This document shows positions 13,995-21,975 of a stretch of DNA of 28,255 nt, piece by piece. A program made the translations under genes and the position numbers. Below the pieces are notes generated by a model. That model did no database searches. It saw nothing but the letters and a program-made list of their open reading frames with translations, and was not told the DNA's origin. How positions within the stretch are numbered: position 1 is the stretch's first letter; each line of letters begins with the position of its first letter. Source of the stretch: Methanocella_A sp035319305 (lineage in GTDB: Archaea; Halobacteriota; Methanocellia; Methanocellales; Methanocellaceae); NCBI GenBank assembly GCA_035319305.1, contig DATHCY010000122.1, positions 1-28,255 on the forward strand, written 5' to 3'.

Positions 13995-15277
13995 GCGACG
14001 ATAAGATGGCCAGGAGAAAAAAACAGAAAATCTTCTTCAGGAACGAGGACGTGGACTTTAACTTTTTATGGGCGCTCGCCTACGCTTCGTGTGCTGGCAC
14101 AGAGGTAGGCGAGTGCTTCGAGGCCGCCTCACGGATCCGGGAGAACGACCCGGAAAGCTGGGCAAATGCCTGGTCAGAACTGGCGTCCGAACTCGAAACG
14201 CGGGCTGACGGAAGAAAAGCCAGGCGCCATACCGTCAGCGCAAAGAACGAATATCTCAGGGCGTTTACCTACCACAAGATTGCCAGCATGGGATTGCGCT
14301 ACAACGATCCCCGGTTCCGGAGGGAGTGGTCGAGGGCCCGATCGTGTTTCCAGGACGCTACAAGCCTGATGAGTAAGCCGGTCGAAGCTATAGAGATCAG
14401 CTATCACGGCGGTATCCTCCCCGGATATTTCATGCGCGGCTCCGGAGATATGGTCGGCCCGACCCTGATCGTGCTCATCGGTGGTGAAGGCTGGGCCGAA
14501 GACGGGTATTTCTTCATCGGACGCGCCGGCCTGGCCAGGGGGTATAACGTCCTGGCCGTCGAATTACAGATCAATCCTGGCACCCGCATCCTGAACGATA
14601 AGCTTCTTGACAGGGATATAGAGGCCACGCTCGAGGCGATCGTCGACTACGCCCTATCCAGGCCGGAGGTCGATAAAGAGCGCCTTGCCATCATAGGCTT
14701 CAGTGCTGGAGGGTATTTTGCGCTGAAGGCCGCATCCATCGATCCAAGGATCAAGGCTTGTATCGCCGATTCCCCAATTCATGACCTGTACGGCCTCTTC
14801 GCCTCGGAAATGCCCGGCCCTCTGGTCAACGCCCCTGCGTTCATCGCGAATTCGCTCGTAAAGGTATCCGCCTTCAACAGTCCGATGTCAGTGATCGATC
14901 TCGAGAAAGTCTGCTGGGTCGTCGGTGTTAACAGCATTCATGAATTTATGGGCGCGTGCAGAGCGCTTGGAACGGTTGACACCGGGAAAATCCAATGCCC
15001 GCTATTGTGCCTAGCCGGTGAGGGCGAAAGCCCAGGTTTCTTGAAACAGGCCCGGGAAGTCTACGATACTACCCGATCGTCGCAAAAACTCCTCCACATA
15101 TTTACGATGGCCGAGGGAGCAGACGCCCACTGCCAGCTTAATAATTTGAGCTTGATGCATGAGGTCGCATACGACTGGCTGGATGAAATATTCCCGGGCT
15201 TCGACTCCACTAACGGGGAATCCACCTCCGGATGTGTCCTCACAGGGAAAAAGGATCGAAATCCGAGCCACAGATAA
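13991..15277 (+). CDS. Alpha/beta hydrolase (paralogue 1)
   Basis: A 428-aa protein from ATG 13991. The N-terminal helical cap region (residues about 15-130, FFRNEDVDFNFLWALAYAS, EVGECFEAASRIRENDPESW) is followed by an alpha/beta-hydrolase core. The oxyanion-type segment is VLIGGEGW (161-168), the nucleophile motif IGFSAGG has Ser238, and a His occurs in GADAHCQLNN near the C terminus. This layout resembles 2,6-dihydropseudooxynicotine-hydrolase-like and other cap-bearing esterases/C-C hydrolases; the substrate is unknown. ATG 13991 is chosen over an in-frame ATG at 13934 because it follows a G-rich RBS, overlaps the leader ORF stop and aligns with the duplicated start. The next gene is a paralogue 11 nt downstream. 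Confidence 0.85.
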   Translation: MSDDKMARRKKQKIFFRNEDVDFNFLWALAYASCAGTEVGECFEAASRIRENDPESWANAWSELASELETRADGRKARRHTVSAKNEYLRAFTYHKIASMGLRYNDPRFRREWSRARSCFQDATSLMSKPVEAIEISYHGGILPGYFMRGSGDMVGPTLIVLIGGEGWAEDGYFFIGRAGLARGYNVLAVELQINPGTRILNDKLLDRDIEATLEAIVDYALSRPEVDKERLAIIGFSAGGYFALKAASIDPRIKACIADSPIHDLYGLFASEMPGPLVNAPAFIANSLVKVSAFNSPMSVIDLEKVCWVVGVNSIHEFMGACRALGTVDTGKIQCPLLCLAGEGESPGFLKQAREVYDTTRSSQKLLHIFTMAEGADAHCQLNNLSLMHEVAYDWLDEIFPGFDSTNGESTSGCVLTGKKDRNPSHR

Positions 15278-15288
15278 GGAGGACTACC

Positions 15289-16605
15289 ATGAAGCTAGAC
15301 TTCGGCAAGATGGACATCGCCTCTCCCCAATTCAACTTCGTGCGGGCGCTCATGGTCGCGCCCACCGGGGGCGCCGACGTAGGCGAGTGCCTGAAGGCTG
15401 CCGCACTGATCAGGGACAGCGACGACGAGAGCTGGATCTCGGAGTGGACAAAGTTGGCGGAGCACGCCAGAGTGACAGGCGAGAAGGCGCTACAGGCTGG
15501 TCAGCCGGTGGCAGCGCGCAGGGCGCTGATGCGGGCGAGCAACTACTACCGGTCGGCCATGTTCTCGATGCCCAGCACCGACGAGCGCCTGGAAAAGTAC
15601 ATCACGTTGAGCCGGGAGACCTTCCGGAAGGCCGCCGGCCTCTTCAGCCCGCCGATCGAGGCAGTTGACATACCGTTCGATGGCGCCCGCCTGCCCGGCT
15701 ATTTCCTCACCGCAGGCACCGAGGCCCGGCCAACGCTCCTGCTGATCAACGGCGGGGACAGCACCAGCGAAGAGCTGGTCCACTGGATCGGCTTTGCCGC
15801 GCAGGCCCAGGACTGGAACTGCCTGGTATTCGAAGGGCCGGGTCAATGGAGCGCGCTCCAGATGAATCCGGGACTACATATGAGAGCCGACTACGAAGTG
15901 CCGGTGAAGGCCGTCCTGGACTATCTCGTGGGCAGAAAGGACGTGGACCCAACCCGGATCGCGCTGACTGGCTACTCGCTATCGACCCAGTTCGTCCCCC
16001 GCGTCGTCGCCAGCGACGATCGGGTATGTGCTGCCGTCTGCGTCGGCGGCATCGTGGTCGACGTAGTCGAGGCCTGGAGCGCTGTCATGCCAGCAGCCCT
16101 TCGCAACGCACTGCCGAGCCTCTTCGACGTCGTCTTCGCCGTGCTTGAGAAAACGACACCCAGCCTCCGGACCTTCGTCAACCACTTCCGCTGGTCCTTC
16201 GGGGTCGACAAGCCACATGCGCTCCTGGAGGCGTGGCGGGATTTCAACATCCGCGACATCGCCCCGAAAGTGAAATGCCCGCTGCTGGTGCTCGTCGGAG
16301 AAGGCGAGTACGAGCAGACCGACGCAAAGACAATGCAGTCGACCCTGCGCTTCTTCAGTGAAGTCCCATACCCCATAGCAGTACACGAGTTCAAGTACAC
16401 TGACGGGTGGGCGGCCAGTCACTGCTCTGTGGGTGACGAGGGCTCCGCTAACGAGGTCATCTTCGACTGGCTCGACAGGATCGTGCTCAATAAGGAGAGC
16501 CCGGCCAGGATCGGCCAGCCCTACGAGTGGGACCTGCTGCTGAAGTACAAGCACAATAAAGAGATAACCGAACTCCTGAAGAGGTTAAGCGCCAGGAGAA
16601 TATAG
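15289..16605 (+). CDS. Alpha/beta hydrolase (paralogue 2)
   Basis: A 438-aa paralogue of the preceding gene (shared blocks VGEC-KAA--IRD-DDESW, LPGYF and CPLL-L-GEGE). AAGGAGG overlaps the upstream stop (TAA 15275-15277) and lies 6 nt before ATG 15289, so the two are translationally linked. The nucleophile motif reads TGYSLSTQF (Ser230), where the usual second Gly of GxSxG is Ser. LLINGGD (151-157) is the oxyanion segment, and WAASHCSVGD supplies the C-terminal His. GC content is higher than in paralogue 1. Substrate unknown; the altered elbow suggests a substrate different from paralogue 1. Confidence 0.85.
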   Translation: MKLDFGKMDIASPQFNFVRALMVAPTGGADVGECLKAAALIRDSDDESWISEWTKLAEHARVTGEKALQAGQPVAARRALMRASNYYRSAMFSMPSTDERLEKYITLSRETFRKAAGLFSPPIEAVDIPFDGARLPGYFLTAGTEARPTLLLINGGDSTSEELVHWIGFAAQAQDWNCLVFEGPGQWSALQMNPGLHMRADYEVPVKAVLDYLVGRKDVDPTRIALTGYSLSTQFVPRVVASDDRVCAAVCVGGIVVDVVEAWSAVMPAALRNALPSLFDVVFAVLEKTTPSLRTFVNHFRWSFGVDKPHALLEAWRDFNIRDIAPKVKCPLLVLVGEGEYEQTDAKTMQSTLRFFSEVPYPIAVHEFKYTDGWAASHCSVGDEGSANEVIFDWLDRIVLNKESPARIGQPYEWDLLLKYKHNKEITELLKRLSARRI

Positions 16606-16730
16606 CGAAAAGGCTGCTTTGCCAATCACCGGGGGAGGACCCGACTCTCCCGCGAGCTGATATCCCCGACCGAAGAATACCCCCTCACCGGCAGAAAGGT
16701 TGATGAGATCGTAACTCGTTTCCAGCAGCA

Positions 16731-16771
16731 ACAGCCCTGCCGCGCATTTCGGAAACGCTTGCCGGGGCTGT
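16731..16771 (+). promoter_or_regulatory. Inverted repeat before the MFS gene
   Basis: ACAGCCC (16731-16737) and GGGCTGT (16765-16771) form a perfect 7-bp stem enclosing a smaller TTTCGGAAA hairpin, ending 14 nt before ATG 16786. No SD is visible for the MFS gene. The structure could be an RNA control element, or it could be an operator or terminator after the hydrolase operon. Confidence 0.35.
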
Positions 16772-16785
16772 AGACACCTGACATC

Positions 16786-17958
16786 ATGGACCGCAAGAAT
16801 GTCATCTTCCTTCTCGTGGCCTCGGCGATGCTCATCGACATGATGATGTACACGCTGGTGATACCCATCTTGCCGGCATACTCGCTCACTATAGGCGCCG
16901 ACGAAATGGTAATCGGGGTGATCTTCGGGGCGTTTTCCATCGCGCTACTGCTATCCAGCATTCCGCTGGGCATTCTCTCTGACCGCGTCGGCCGGAAGCC
17001 TCTGATGGTCACGGGCATGTTCCTGCTGGCTGTGACCAATCTGGTTTTCGTACTCTCTAATAACATGTACATGTTGGTACTAGCCAGGCTAATCCAGGGA
17101 ATTTCTGGTGCGGCGACCTGGTCAGCCGGTCTGGCTCTCATCGCCGACACCTTCGACTCGTCGGAACGCGGATCCCGGCTTGGGATGGCTATAGCGATCA
17201 TGTCCGCCGGTACGCTGATCGGCCCGTTGGCAGGCGGGTTCATCTACGATCGCCTAGGCTACCGGATGACTTTTGTACTGCCATCGGCGCTCGCGCTCAT
17301 CCTGTGCGTTCTGTTCCTGTGGATACAGTCCCCGCCAGTATCGGTTAGAGGGAGGAGCGACTACCGAAAGCTGCTAAAAAAAGCCCCATTACACCTCATC
17401 GTGTGTTCTACAGCCATCGTGGCAGGTGCGCTGACCTTCGGCCTCATAGAGCCGTTCATGCCAGTCTACCTGTTCCAGAAGTTTTCCGCCACGCCCACGA
17501 TCATCGGCATCGCCTTCGGGGCAATGTCGCTGCTGAACATGGGGGCCGCTCCGCTGGTCGGCAAGTTGTACGACCGATATGGGAGCCGAGTTCTGCTGTC
17601 ATCGGGGCTGATCCTCACCGGGCTGATCATCGCTGCTATGACGATCACGCCATCGATTGAGCTGACGATCATCGCCTTCGCGCTAGCGGGCATTACGATC
17701 AGCATGGGACTGACGCCGATGCTGCCCCTCCTTACCGATCTGTTCGGGGGCGATGAAAAGAGCTCTCAGGGATTTCTCTATGGCATCTACAACACGCTTT
17801 TTTCGCTCGGACTAGCGATCGGGCCGCTGCTCGGCGGAATACTTGTAACCCGATTTTCTCTGCCGATCGCCGTACTCGGGCAGTCCACCCTGCTTGCCCT
17901 GACTGGCCTGATTTTTTTCCTAGCCATCCGAGACCGGAAAATGGCGCTATCCCAGTAA
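16786..17958 (+). CDS. MFS transporter (drug/proton antiporter type)
   Basis: A 390-aa polytopic protein with twelve predicted helices. Motif A (GILSDRVGRKPLMV, about residues 64-77) follows TM2, and LARLIQGISGAATWSAGLALIADTF near TM4 carries the efflux-type pattern. GTLIGPLAGGFIYDRLGYRMTF is motif C in TM5. The second half repeats the fold (GAAPLVGKLYDRYGSRVLL). These features point to a DHA1-like exporter of hydrophobic or cationic compounds. ATG 16786 is the natural start (MDRKNVIFLLVASAMLIDMM). It lies 180 bp after the hydrolase pair on the same strand; a shared pathway is possible but not shown. Confidence 0.9.
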   Translation: MDRKNVIFLLVASAMLIDMMMYTLVIPILPAYSLTIGADEMVIGVIFGAFSIALLLSSIPLGILSDRVGRKPLMVTGMFLLAVTNLVFVLSNNMYMLVLARLIQGISGAATWSAGLALIADTFDSSERGSRLGMAIAIMSAGTLIGPLAGGFIYDRLGYRMTFVLPSALALILCVLFLWIQSPPVSVRGRSDYRKLLKKAPLHLIVCSTAIVAGALTFGLIEPFMPVYLFQKFSATPTIIGIAFGAMSLLNMGAAPLVGKLYDRYGSRVLLSSGLILTGLIIAAMTITPSIELTIIAFALAGITISMGLTPMLPLLTDLFGGDEKSSQGFLYGIYNTLFSLGLAIGPLLGGILVTRFSLPIAVLGQSTLLALTGLIFFLAIRDRKMALSQ

Positions 17959-18291
17959 CTCATAGAAATAGCCATCAATATTTATTGTCTTGCCATCGGA
18001 TCGCTGCTCATACAAAAGTTCTGGGATTTCCGGTTAAAAGCCGGAACTTCTCAGCACTGCGTTTGAATACTATTCATCTTTATAGTTATCGTTATCATAG
18101 TCGTCAAGCATGCCGATCAATCGCAACCTTTTTATAACACCTGTTCAGGTTTCCCCATAAGTCTTTTATATCACAGGTACTGACAGGATATTTGTCGACA
18201 TGTATTGGCGGAAAACGGCCGCATGGACCCCGTACGCTGACCGTGCCGTCCCGAAACCCTTAGTTCAACGAACGCCCCGGAGGGGCTGCAT
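17959..18291 (+). promoter_or_regulatory. 333-bp stretch: promoter and leader of ABC cassette 1
   Basis: It holds a hairpin TTCCGG/CCGGAA (18028-18046) that may end the MFS transcript, two TATA boxes (TTTTTATAAC about 18129-18138 and TTTTATAT 18164-18171), a dyad ACCTG-TT-CAGGT (18139-18150) between them, and TTTG..GACATG (18191-18202) at the expected transcription start. The rest is an unusually long leader of about 100 nt before ATG 18292. A 34-codon ORF starts in GACATG at 18200 and ends at TAA 18302-18304 inside the ATPase gene. The same layout recurs before cassette 2. Confidence 0.55.
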
Positions 18292-19179
18292 ATGGAACCT
18301 GTAATCCAGACGGTAAACCTGACGAAGTACTATGGCAAAAACAGAGGGATCAAAAACGTGAGCATTATCGTCAACAAGGGCGACATCTACGGCTTTCTCG
18401 GCCCGAACGGGGCGGGTAAGTCCACGATGATCCGCACCCTCCTCGACTTCATACGCCCCAGCAGCGGGCACGCGAGCATCCTGGGCATGGATTGCCAGAA
18501 GGACTCGATGAAGATCCGCAAACAAATCAGCTATATACCGGGCGACGTGAGCCTGTACGGTAACATGACAGGCCACATGTTCTTGAGGTATTTCGGAAAG
18601 ATGCGTGGTGGTTATAATGCTGGCGTGGTCAACAAATATGCCGAGCGTTTTGACATCAATCTGGACCGGAAGATAAAGGAGTACTCCAAGGGCATGCGGC
18701 AGAAGGTCGTCCTGATCCAGGCCTTTATGAACGACCCCGAGGTAATAATCATGGATGAACCGACCAGCGGCCTGGATCCGCTGGTGCAGCAGACCTTCAT
18801 GGAAGCGGTCAGGGAAGAGGCGTCCCATGGGAAAACGATCTTCATGTCGTCCCATGTACTCTCCGAGGTTGAGAAGATCTGCAACCGAGTGGCCATCATC
18901 CGGGAAGGCGAGATCGTGGCCGAAGAGTCCATGGCCAGCCTGCGGGGCAGGTTCGGCAAGGTCATAGAGGTCAAGTTCAAAGATGACGTCATACCGACGG
19001 GATTCAGGATCACCGGCACTTCCAACATCGAGAAAAAGAACGGCTACTACCGGATGACCTCCAGCGGCAACATAAAGGATACGCTGCGCGAGCTCTCTGC
19101 CTACGACCTCGAGGATGTGAACATGCACTCGATGAATCTTGAGGACGTCTTTATGCACTATTACTCCGGGGGCAAGTGA
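18292..19179 (+). CDS. ABC transporter ATPase, cassette 1
   Basis: A 295-aa nucleotide-binding subunit of an ABC-2 type exporter. Walker A is GPNGAGKST (37-45), the signature is EYSKGMRQKV (about residue 130), Walker B with D-loop is VIIMDEPTSGLD, and the switch His is in FMSSHVLSEVE. The C-terminal 80 residues form the accessory domain seen in drug/antibiotic-type ATPases. GGAGGGG precedes ATG 18292 by about 6 nt. The stop is directly followed by the permease ATG, with zero spacing. It is highly similar to the ATPase of cassette 2. Exported substrate unknown; lipids, peptides or drugs are typical for the family. Confidence 0.95.
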   Translation: MEPVIQTVNLTKYYGKNRGIKNVSIIVNKGDIYGFLGPNGAGKSTMIRTLLDFIRPSSGHASILGMDCQKDSMKIRKQISYIPGDVSLYGNMTGHMFLRYFGKMRGGYNAGVVNKYAERFDINLDRKIKEYSKGMRQKVVLIQAFMNDPEVIIMDEPTSGLDPLVQQTFMEAVREEASHGKTIFMSSHVLSEVEKICNRVAIIREGEIVAEESMASLRGRFGKVIEVKFKDDVIPTGFRITGTSNIEKKNGYYRMTSSGNIKDTLRELSAYDLEDVNMHSMNLEDVFMHYYSGGK

Positions 19180-19974
19180 ATGTCGCAGGTGCTCTTCGGC
19201 CAGACGCTGAGGGACAAGGCACTGGGCGCTACTATTATCGCTATATTACTGTTCATCTTTATGGTTTATGTCTGCTACATGTATTCCCAGGTCAGGCAGA
19301 TGACCGGCATACAGGATATGCTTAATAACCCGGCGATCCAGGCGCTGATCGGCAAGACCGCCACCCTCGCCACATTCGAGGGGTTCCTGACGCTGTTTAG
19401 CTTTAGCTATCTGGGCCTGATCGTCGGTGGCTATATCTCGTTCGTCACGGCTTCCTTCTTGGCCGGCGAGATCGAGGGGAAAACCATCGACCTGCTGCTG
19501 TCGCTACCCATCAGACGGGAAATGCTCGTCCTCTGGCGCTATGCGGTGCTTGTGCCGATCGTGATCCTGCTGATGCTTGTCGTCTTCGCCGCCATCTACA
19601 TCGGCGCATCTGCCGCAGGATTGTCCACGGATATGGTCTGGATCGGGTATGCGCTGGCTTACATAGGCCTGTTTGCCCTGGCCTTCGGAGCAGTATCGTT
19701 GCTGCTGTCCGCGCTGCTGAGTGACGGCCGCCTGGCGGCACTGCTCTCGCTGGCCGTGCTATTCGCGATGTATTTTGCCGAGACCATCGGCGAAACGGTG
19801 CCCAGTCTAGACCCGGTCCGGAGGATATCGTTGTTCCATTATGTGGACAGTCAGGGCGTCATCGTGGGTCATTCCATCAGCGCTGCCAATGTCCTCATCC
19901 TGATCGCTGCCATGATACTGTTCCTGGCGCTGGCCGCCTTTGCCTTCAGGCATAAGGATATCAATGTGACCTGA
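19180..19974 (+). CDS. ABC-2 type permease, cassette 1, first
   Basis: A 264-aa membrane subunit with six predicted helices. The shared block SFLAGEIEGKTIDLLLSLPIRREMLVLWRY follows TM2, the amphipathic coupling region of ABC-2 exporters. An extracytoplasmic loop near residues 40-62 (MLNNPAIQALIGK) is conserved in all three permeases of this locus. It begins immediately after the ATPase stop. It is closely related to the next gene, and the two may form a heterodimeric pore. Confidence 0.9.
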   Translation: MSQVLFGQTLRDKALGATIIAILLFIFMVYVCYMYSQVRQMTGIQDMLNNPAIQALIGKTATLATFEGFLTLFSFSYLGLIVGGYISFVTASFLAGEIEGKTIDLLLSLPIRREMLVLWRYAVLVPIVILLMLVVFAAIYIGASAAGLSTDMVWIGYALAYIGLFALAFGAVSLLLSALLSDGRLAALLSLAVLFAMYFAETIGETVPSLDPVRRISLFHYVDSQGVIVGHSISAANVLILIAAMILFLALAAFAFRHKDINVT

Positions 19975-19991
19975 TCATGGAGGTGCGAAAT

Positions 19992-20786
19992 ATGTCAATG
20001 ACGATACTGATACAAACATTGAAGGACCATTGGAAGGGAACCACGATCCTCGCGGCGCTCCTCTTTGTCTGGATGCTGTACATTACCGTGGTTTATCCCA
20101 CGGTTGCAAATATAAACCTGAACGAGATGATGAATAGCACAATTATCCAGGCGGTTTATGGCAAGGGCCCGGTCGACCTGAATACCTTTGATGGCTATAT
20201 GACCACGAAAGCGATGCTGATGTTCGGGCTGATCTTTGGCGGTTATATCGCGTGGCTGGCCGCAACGTTTCTCTCTGGCGAAGTAGAGCATAACACCATC
20301 GACCTGCTGCTCTCGCTTCCGGTGAAGCGGGAAAGCCTCGTCTTGGCGAGGTACCTTTCGCTCCTACCTGTGATCCTGCTTATGCTGGTCGCCGGGCTGG
20401 CGGGGGTCTACTTTGGCATCAAGATGGAAAACATCGCCACCGACTTCCAGTGGTACGGCTGGGCGATGCTATATATAGGCCTGTTCGGTCTGGCCTTCGG
20501 CGCCATCTCGTTGCTGATCTCGTCGGTGCTGAGCAATGGCCGACAGGCTGCCCTGATCTCCATCGGCCTGATGTTTGCCATGTACTTCACGGAGACTATA
20601 GGCTCGGTCATGCCCAGCGTGGGCATTATCCGGAGGTTGTCGTTGTTCCACTACGTGAACTACATTGGTATCCTGGGGAGCCACCAGCTGAACCAGGCCG
20701 ACGCGGTCATCCTGATCGTCATAGCCGTCGTGTTCCTGGCGCTGACCATATTTTTCTACAGGTACAGGGAGATCAACGTCTCGTAA
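19992..20786 (+). CDS. ABC-2 type permease, cassette 1, second
   Basis: A 264-aa paralogue of the previous permease, with the same six-helix pattern and block TFLSGEVEHNTIDLLLSLPVKRESLVLARYL. ATG 19992 is chosen because GGAGGTG (19979-19985) lies 6 nt upstream and because the resulting length and N terminus (MSMTILIQTLKDHWKGTTILAALL) match the sister gene; an ATG at 19977 overlaps the RBS. It is the last gene of cassette 1, followed by GGCTCA/TGAGCC (20805-20823), a possible end signal. Confidence 0.9.
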   Translation: MSMTILIQTLKDHWKGTTILAALLFVWMLYITVVYPTVANINLNEMMNSTIIQAVYGKGPVDLNTFDGYMTTKAMLMFGLIFGGYIAWLAATFLSGEVEHNTIDLLLSLPVKRESLVLARYLSLLPVILLMLVAGLAGVYFGIKMENIATDFQWYGWAMLYIGLFGLAFGAISLLISSVLSNGRQAALISIGLMFAMYFTETIGSVMPSVGIIRRLSLFHYVNYIGILGSHQLNQADAVILIVIAVVFLALTIFFYRYREINVS

Positions 20787-20804
20787 GCCGGTCGAAGCGC
20801 CGAT

Positions 20805-20823
20805 GGCTCAGGGGATCTGAGCC
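20805..20823 (+). terminator. Stem-loop after ABC cassette 1
   Basis: GGCTCA (20805-20810) and TGAGCC (20818-20823) with loop GGGGATC lie 18 nt after the permease stop. There is no T-run, so the assignment is tentative. Confidence 0.35.
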
Positions 20824-20904
20824 CGGGTGTTTGCCAGAGATTCCGGGTGGTGATGGGATATGCCATCTACCCCAGATCATCGCAGTCAACGCCAGCTGAT
20901 CGCC

Positions 20905-21074
20905 ACTTTTTTATAGTCCTTATGTAGGTTGCATCAAAACCCTTTTATAATATTTGCACAAACCGGGAACCTTTGCAGACATGCACCAGAGCGCAAAGCC
21001 GCAGCTAGGCAGGTGTGCGCTGCCCCTCCGCCGATAAAAGCATGCAGGCGGTAAATCTATACGGGGGCTTATAT
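20905..21074 (+). promoter_or_regulatory. Promoter and leader of ABC cassette 2
   Basis: Two TATA boxes (TTTTTTATAG about 20907-20916 and TTTTATAA 20943-20950) flank CCT-tatgt-AGGTT (20918-20930). TTTG..GACATG (20972-20983) lies at the predicted start, and a leader of about 100 nt runs to GTG 21075. Order and spacing match the region before cassette 1, so the promoter was duplicated with the genes. An 18-codon ORF starts at ATG 20981 (stop at 21035-21037). Confidence 0.55.
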
Positions 21075-21974
21075 GTGGAAAGCGTAATTCATACACAGAA
21101 CCTGACTAAATTTTACGGCAAGAGCCGTGGCATCGAACGCGTGAATATCACGGTGAACAAAGGCGACATTTTTGGTTTCCTGGGCCCAAATGGCGCCGGC
21201 AAGTCGACGACGATCCGCACGCTGCTGGACTTTATACGGCCCAGCATGGGGAGCGCTACCATATTCGGGATGGACTGCCATAGGGACACGGTCCGGATCA
21301 AGAAACGCATCGGCTACATACCGGGCGATTTTGGACTGTTCGGCAACCTGACAGGCTGGAAATATCTGGAATACTTCGGCCGGGTGCGTGGCAGCTACGA
21401 TATGGAGGCCGCCAGAAAGTACGCCCGACGGCTGGACATCAAGCTGGACCGGAAGATGAGGGAGTACTCCCGCGGCATGCGCCAGAAGGTAGCCATCATC
21501 CAGGCGTTTATGAATAACCCTGATCTGATTATCATGGACGAGCCAACCAGCGGCCTTGATCCGCTGGTCCAGCAGGAGTTCATGGACATGGTCCTCGAGG
21601 AGGCGGGACATGGTACAACGATCTTTATGTCATCCCATATCCTGTCTGAGGTCGAGAAAGCCTGCGATCGGGTAGCCATTATCAAGGAAGGGCAGATCGC
21701 CACCGAGGAGCGGGTGGAAGAGTTGCGAAAGAAGTCGGGCAGCGTGGTCCAGGTGAAGTTTTCGGACCAGGTCGTCCCAGAAGCGTTCAGGATCGACGGC
21801 GTTCGTACCCCAGTCCAGCAGAATGGTTACCTTAAGATGACTGTGACTGGCCATATGGAGGAGGTCCTTGCAGAGATTTCCAGGCATAAAGTGGCTGATA
21901 TCAGCATTCATCCCATGACGCTGGAGGAGATATTCATGCACTACTACCAGGGATACCGTGAGGGGGCGAAGTAG
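21075..21974 (+). CDS. ABC transporter ATPase, cassette 2
   Basis: A 299-aa paralogue of the cassette 1 ATPase, with GPNGAGKST, EYSRGMRQKV, LIIMDEPTSGLD and FMSSHILSEVE in the same order. The GTG at 21075 aligns with the ATG of the sister gene (VESVIHTQNLTKFYGKSRG against MEPVIQTVNLTKYYGKNRG) and has GGGGG upstream. The longer frame from 21015 would use a region that is leader DNA in the sister copy. The permease start follows the TAG by 1 nt. All catalytic motifs are intact, so both copies are probably active. Confidence 0.93.
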   Translation: MESVIHTQNLTKFYGKSRGIERVNITVNKGDIFGFLGPNGAGKSTTIRTLLDFIRPSMGSATIFGMDCHRDTVRIKKRIGYIPGDFGLFGNLTGWKYLEYFGRVRGSYDMEAARKYARRLDIKLDRKMREYSRGMRQKVAIIQAFMNNPDLIIMDEPTSGLDPLVQQEFMDMVLEEAGHGTTIFMSSHILSEVEKACDRVAIIKEGQIATEERVEELRKKSGSVVQVKFSDQVVPEAFRIDGVRTPVQQNGYLKMTVTGHMEEVLAEISRHKVADISIHPMTLEEIFMHYYQGYREGAK

Positions 21975-21975
21975 C

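Noticed and set aside
18265..19158. 297-aa minus-strand frame opposite ABC ATPase 1
   Set aside because: It is the antisense of a gene with complete Walker and signature motifs; the long frame follows from GC-rich codon bias.
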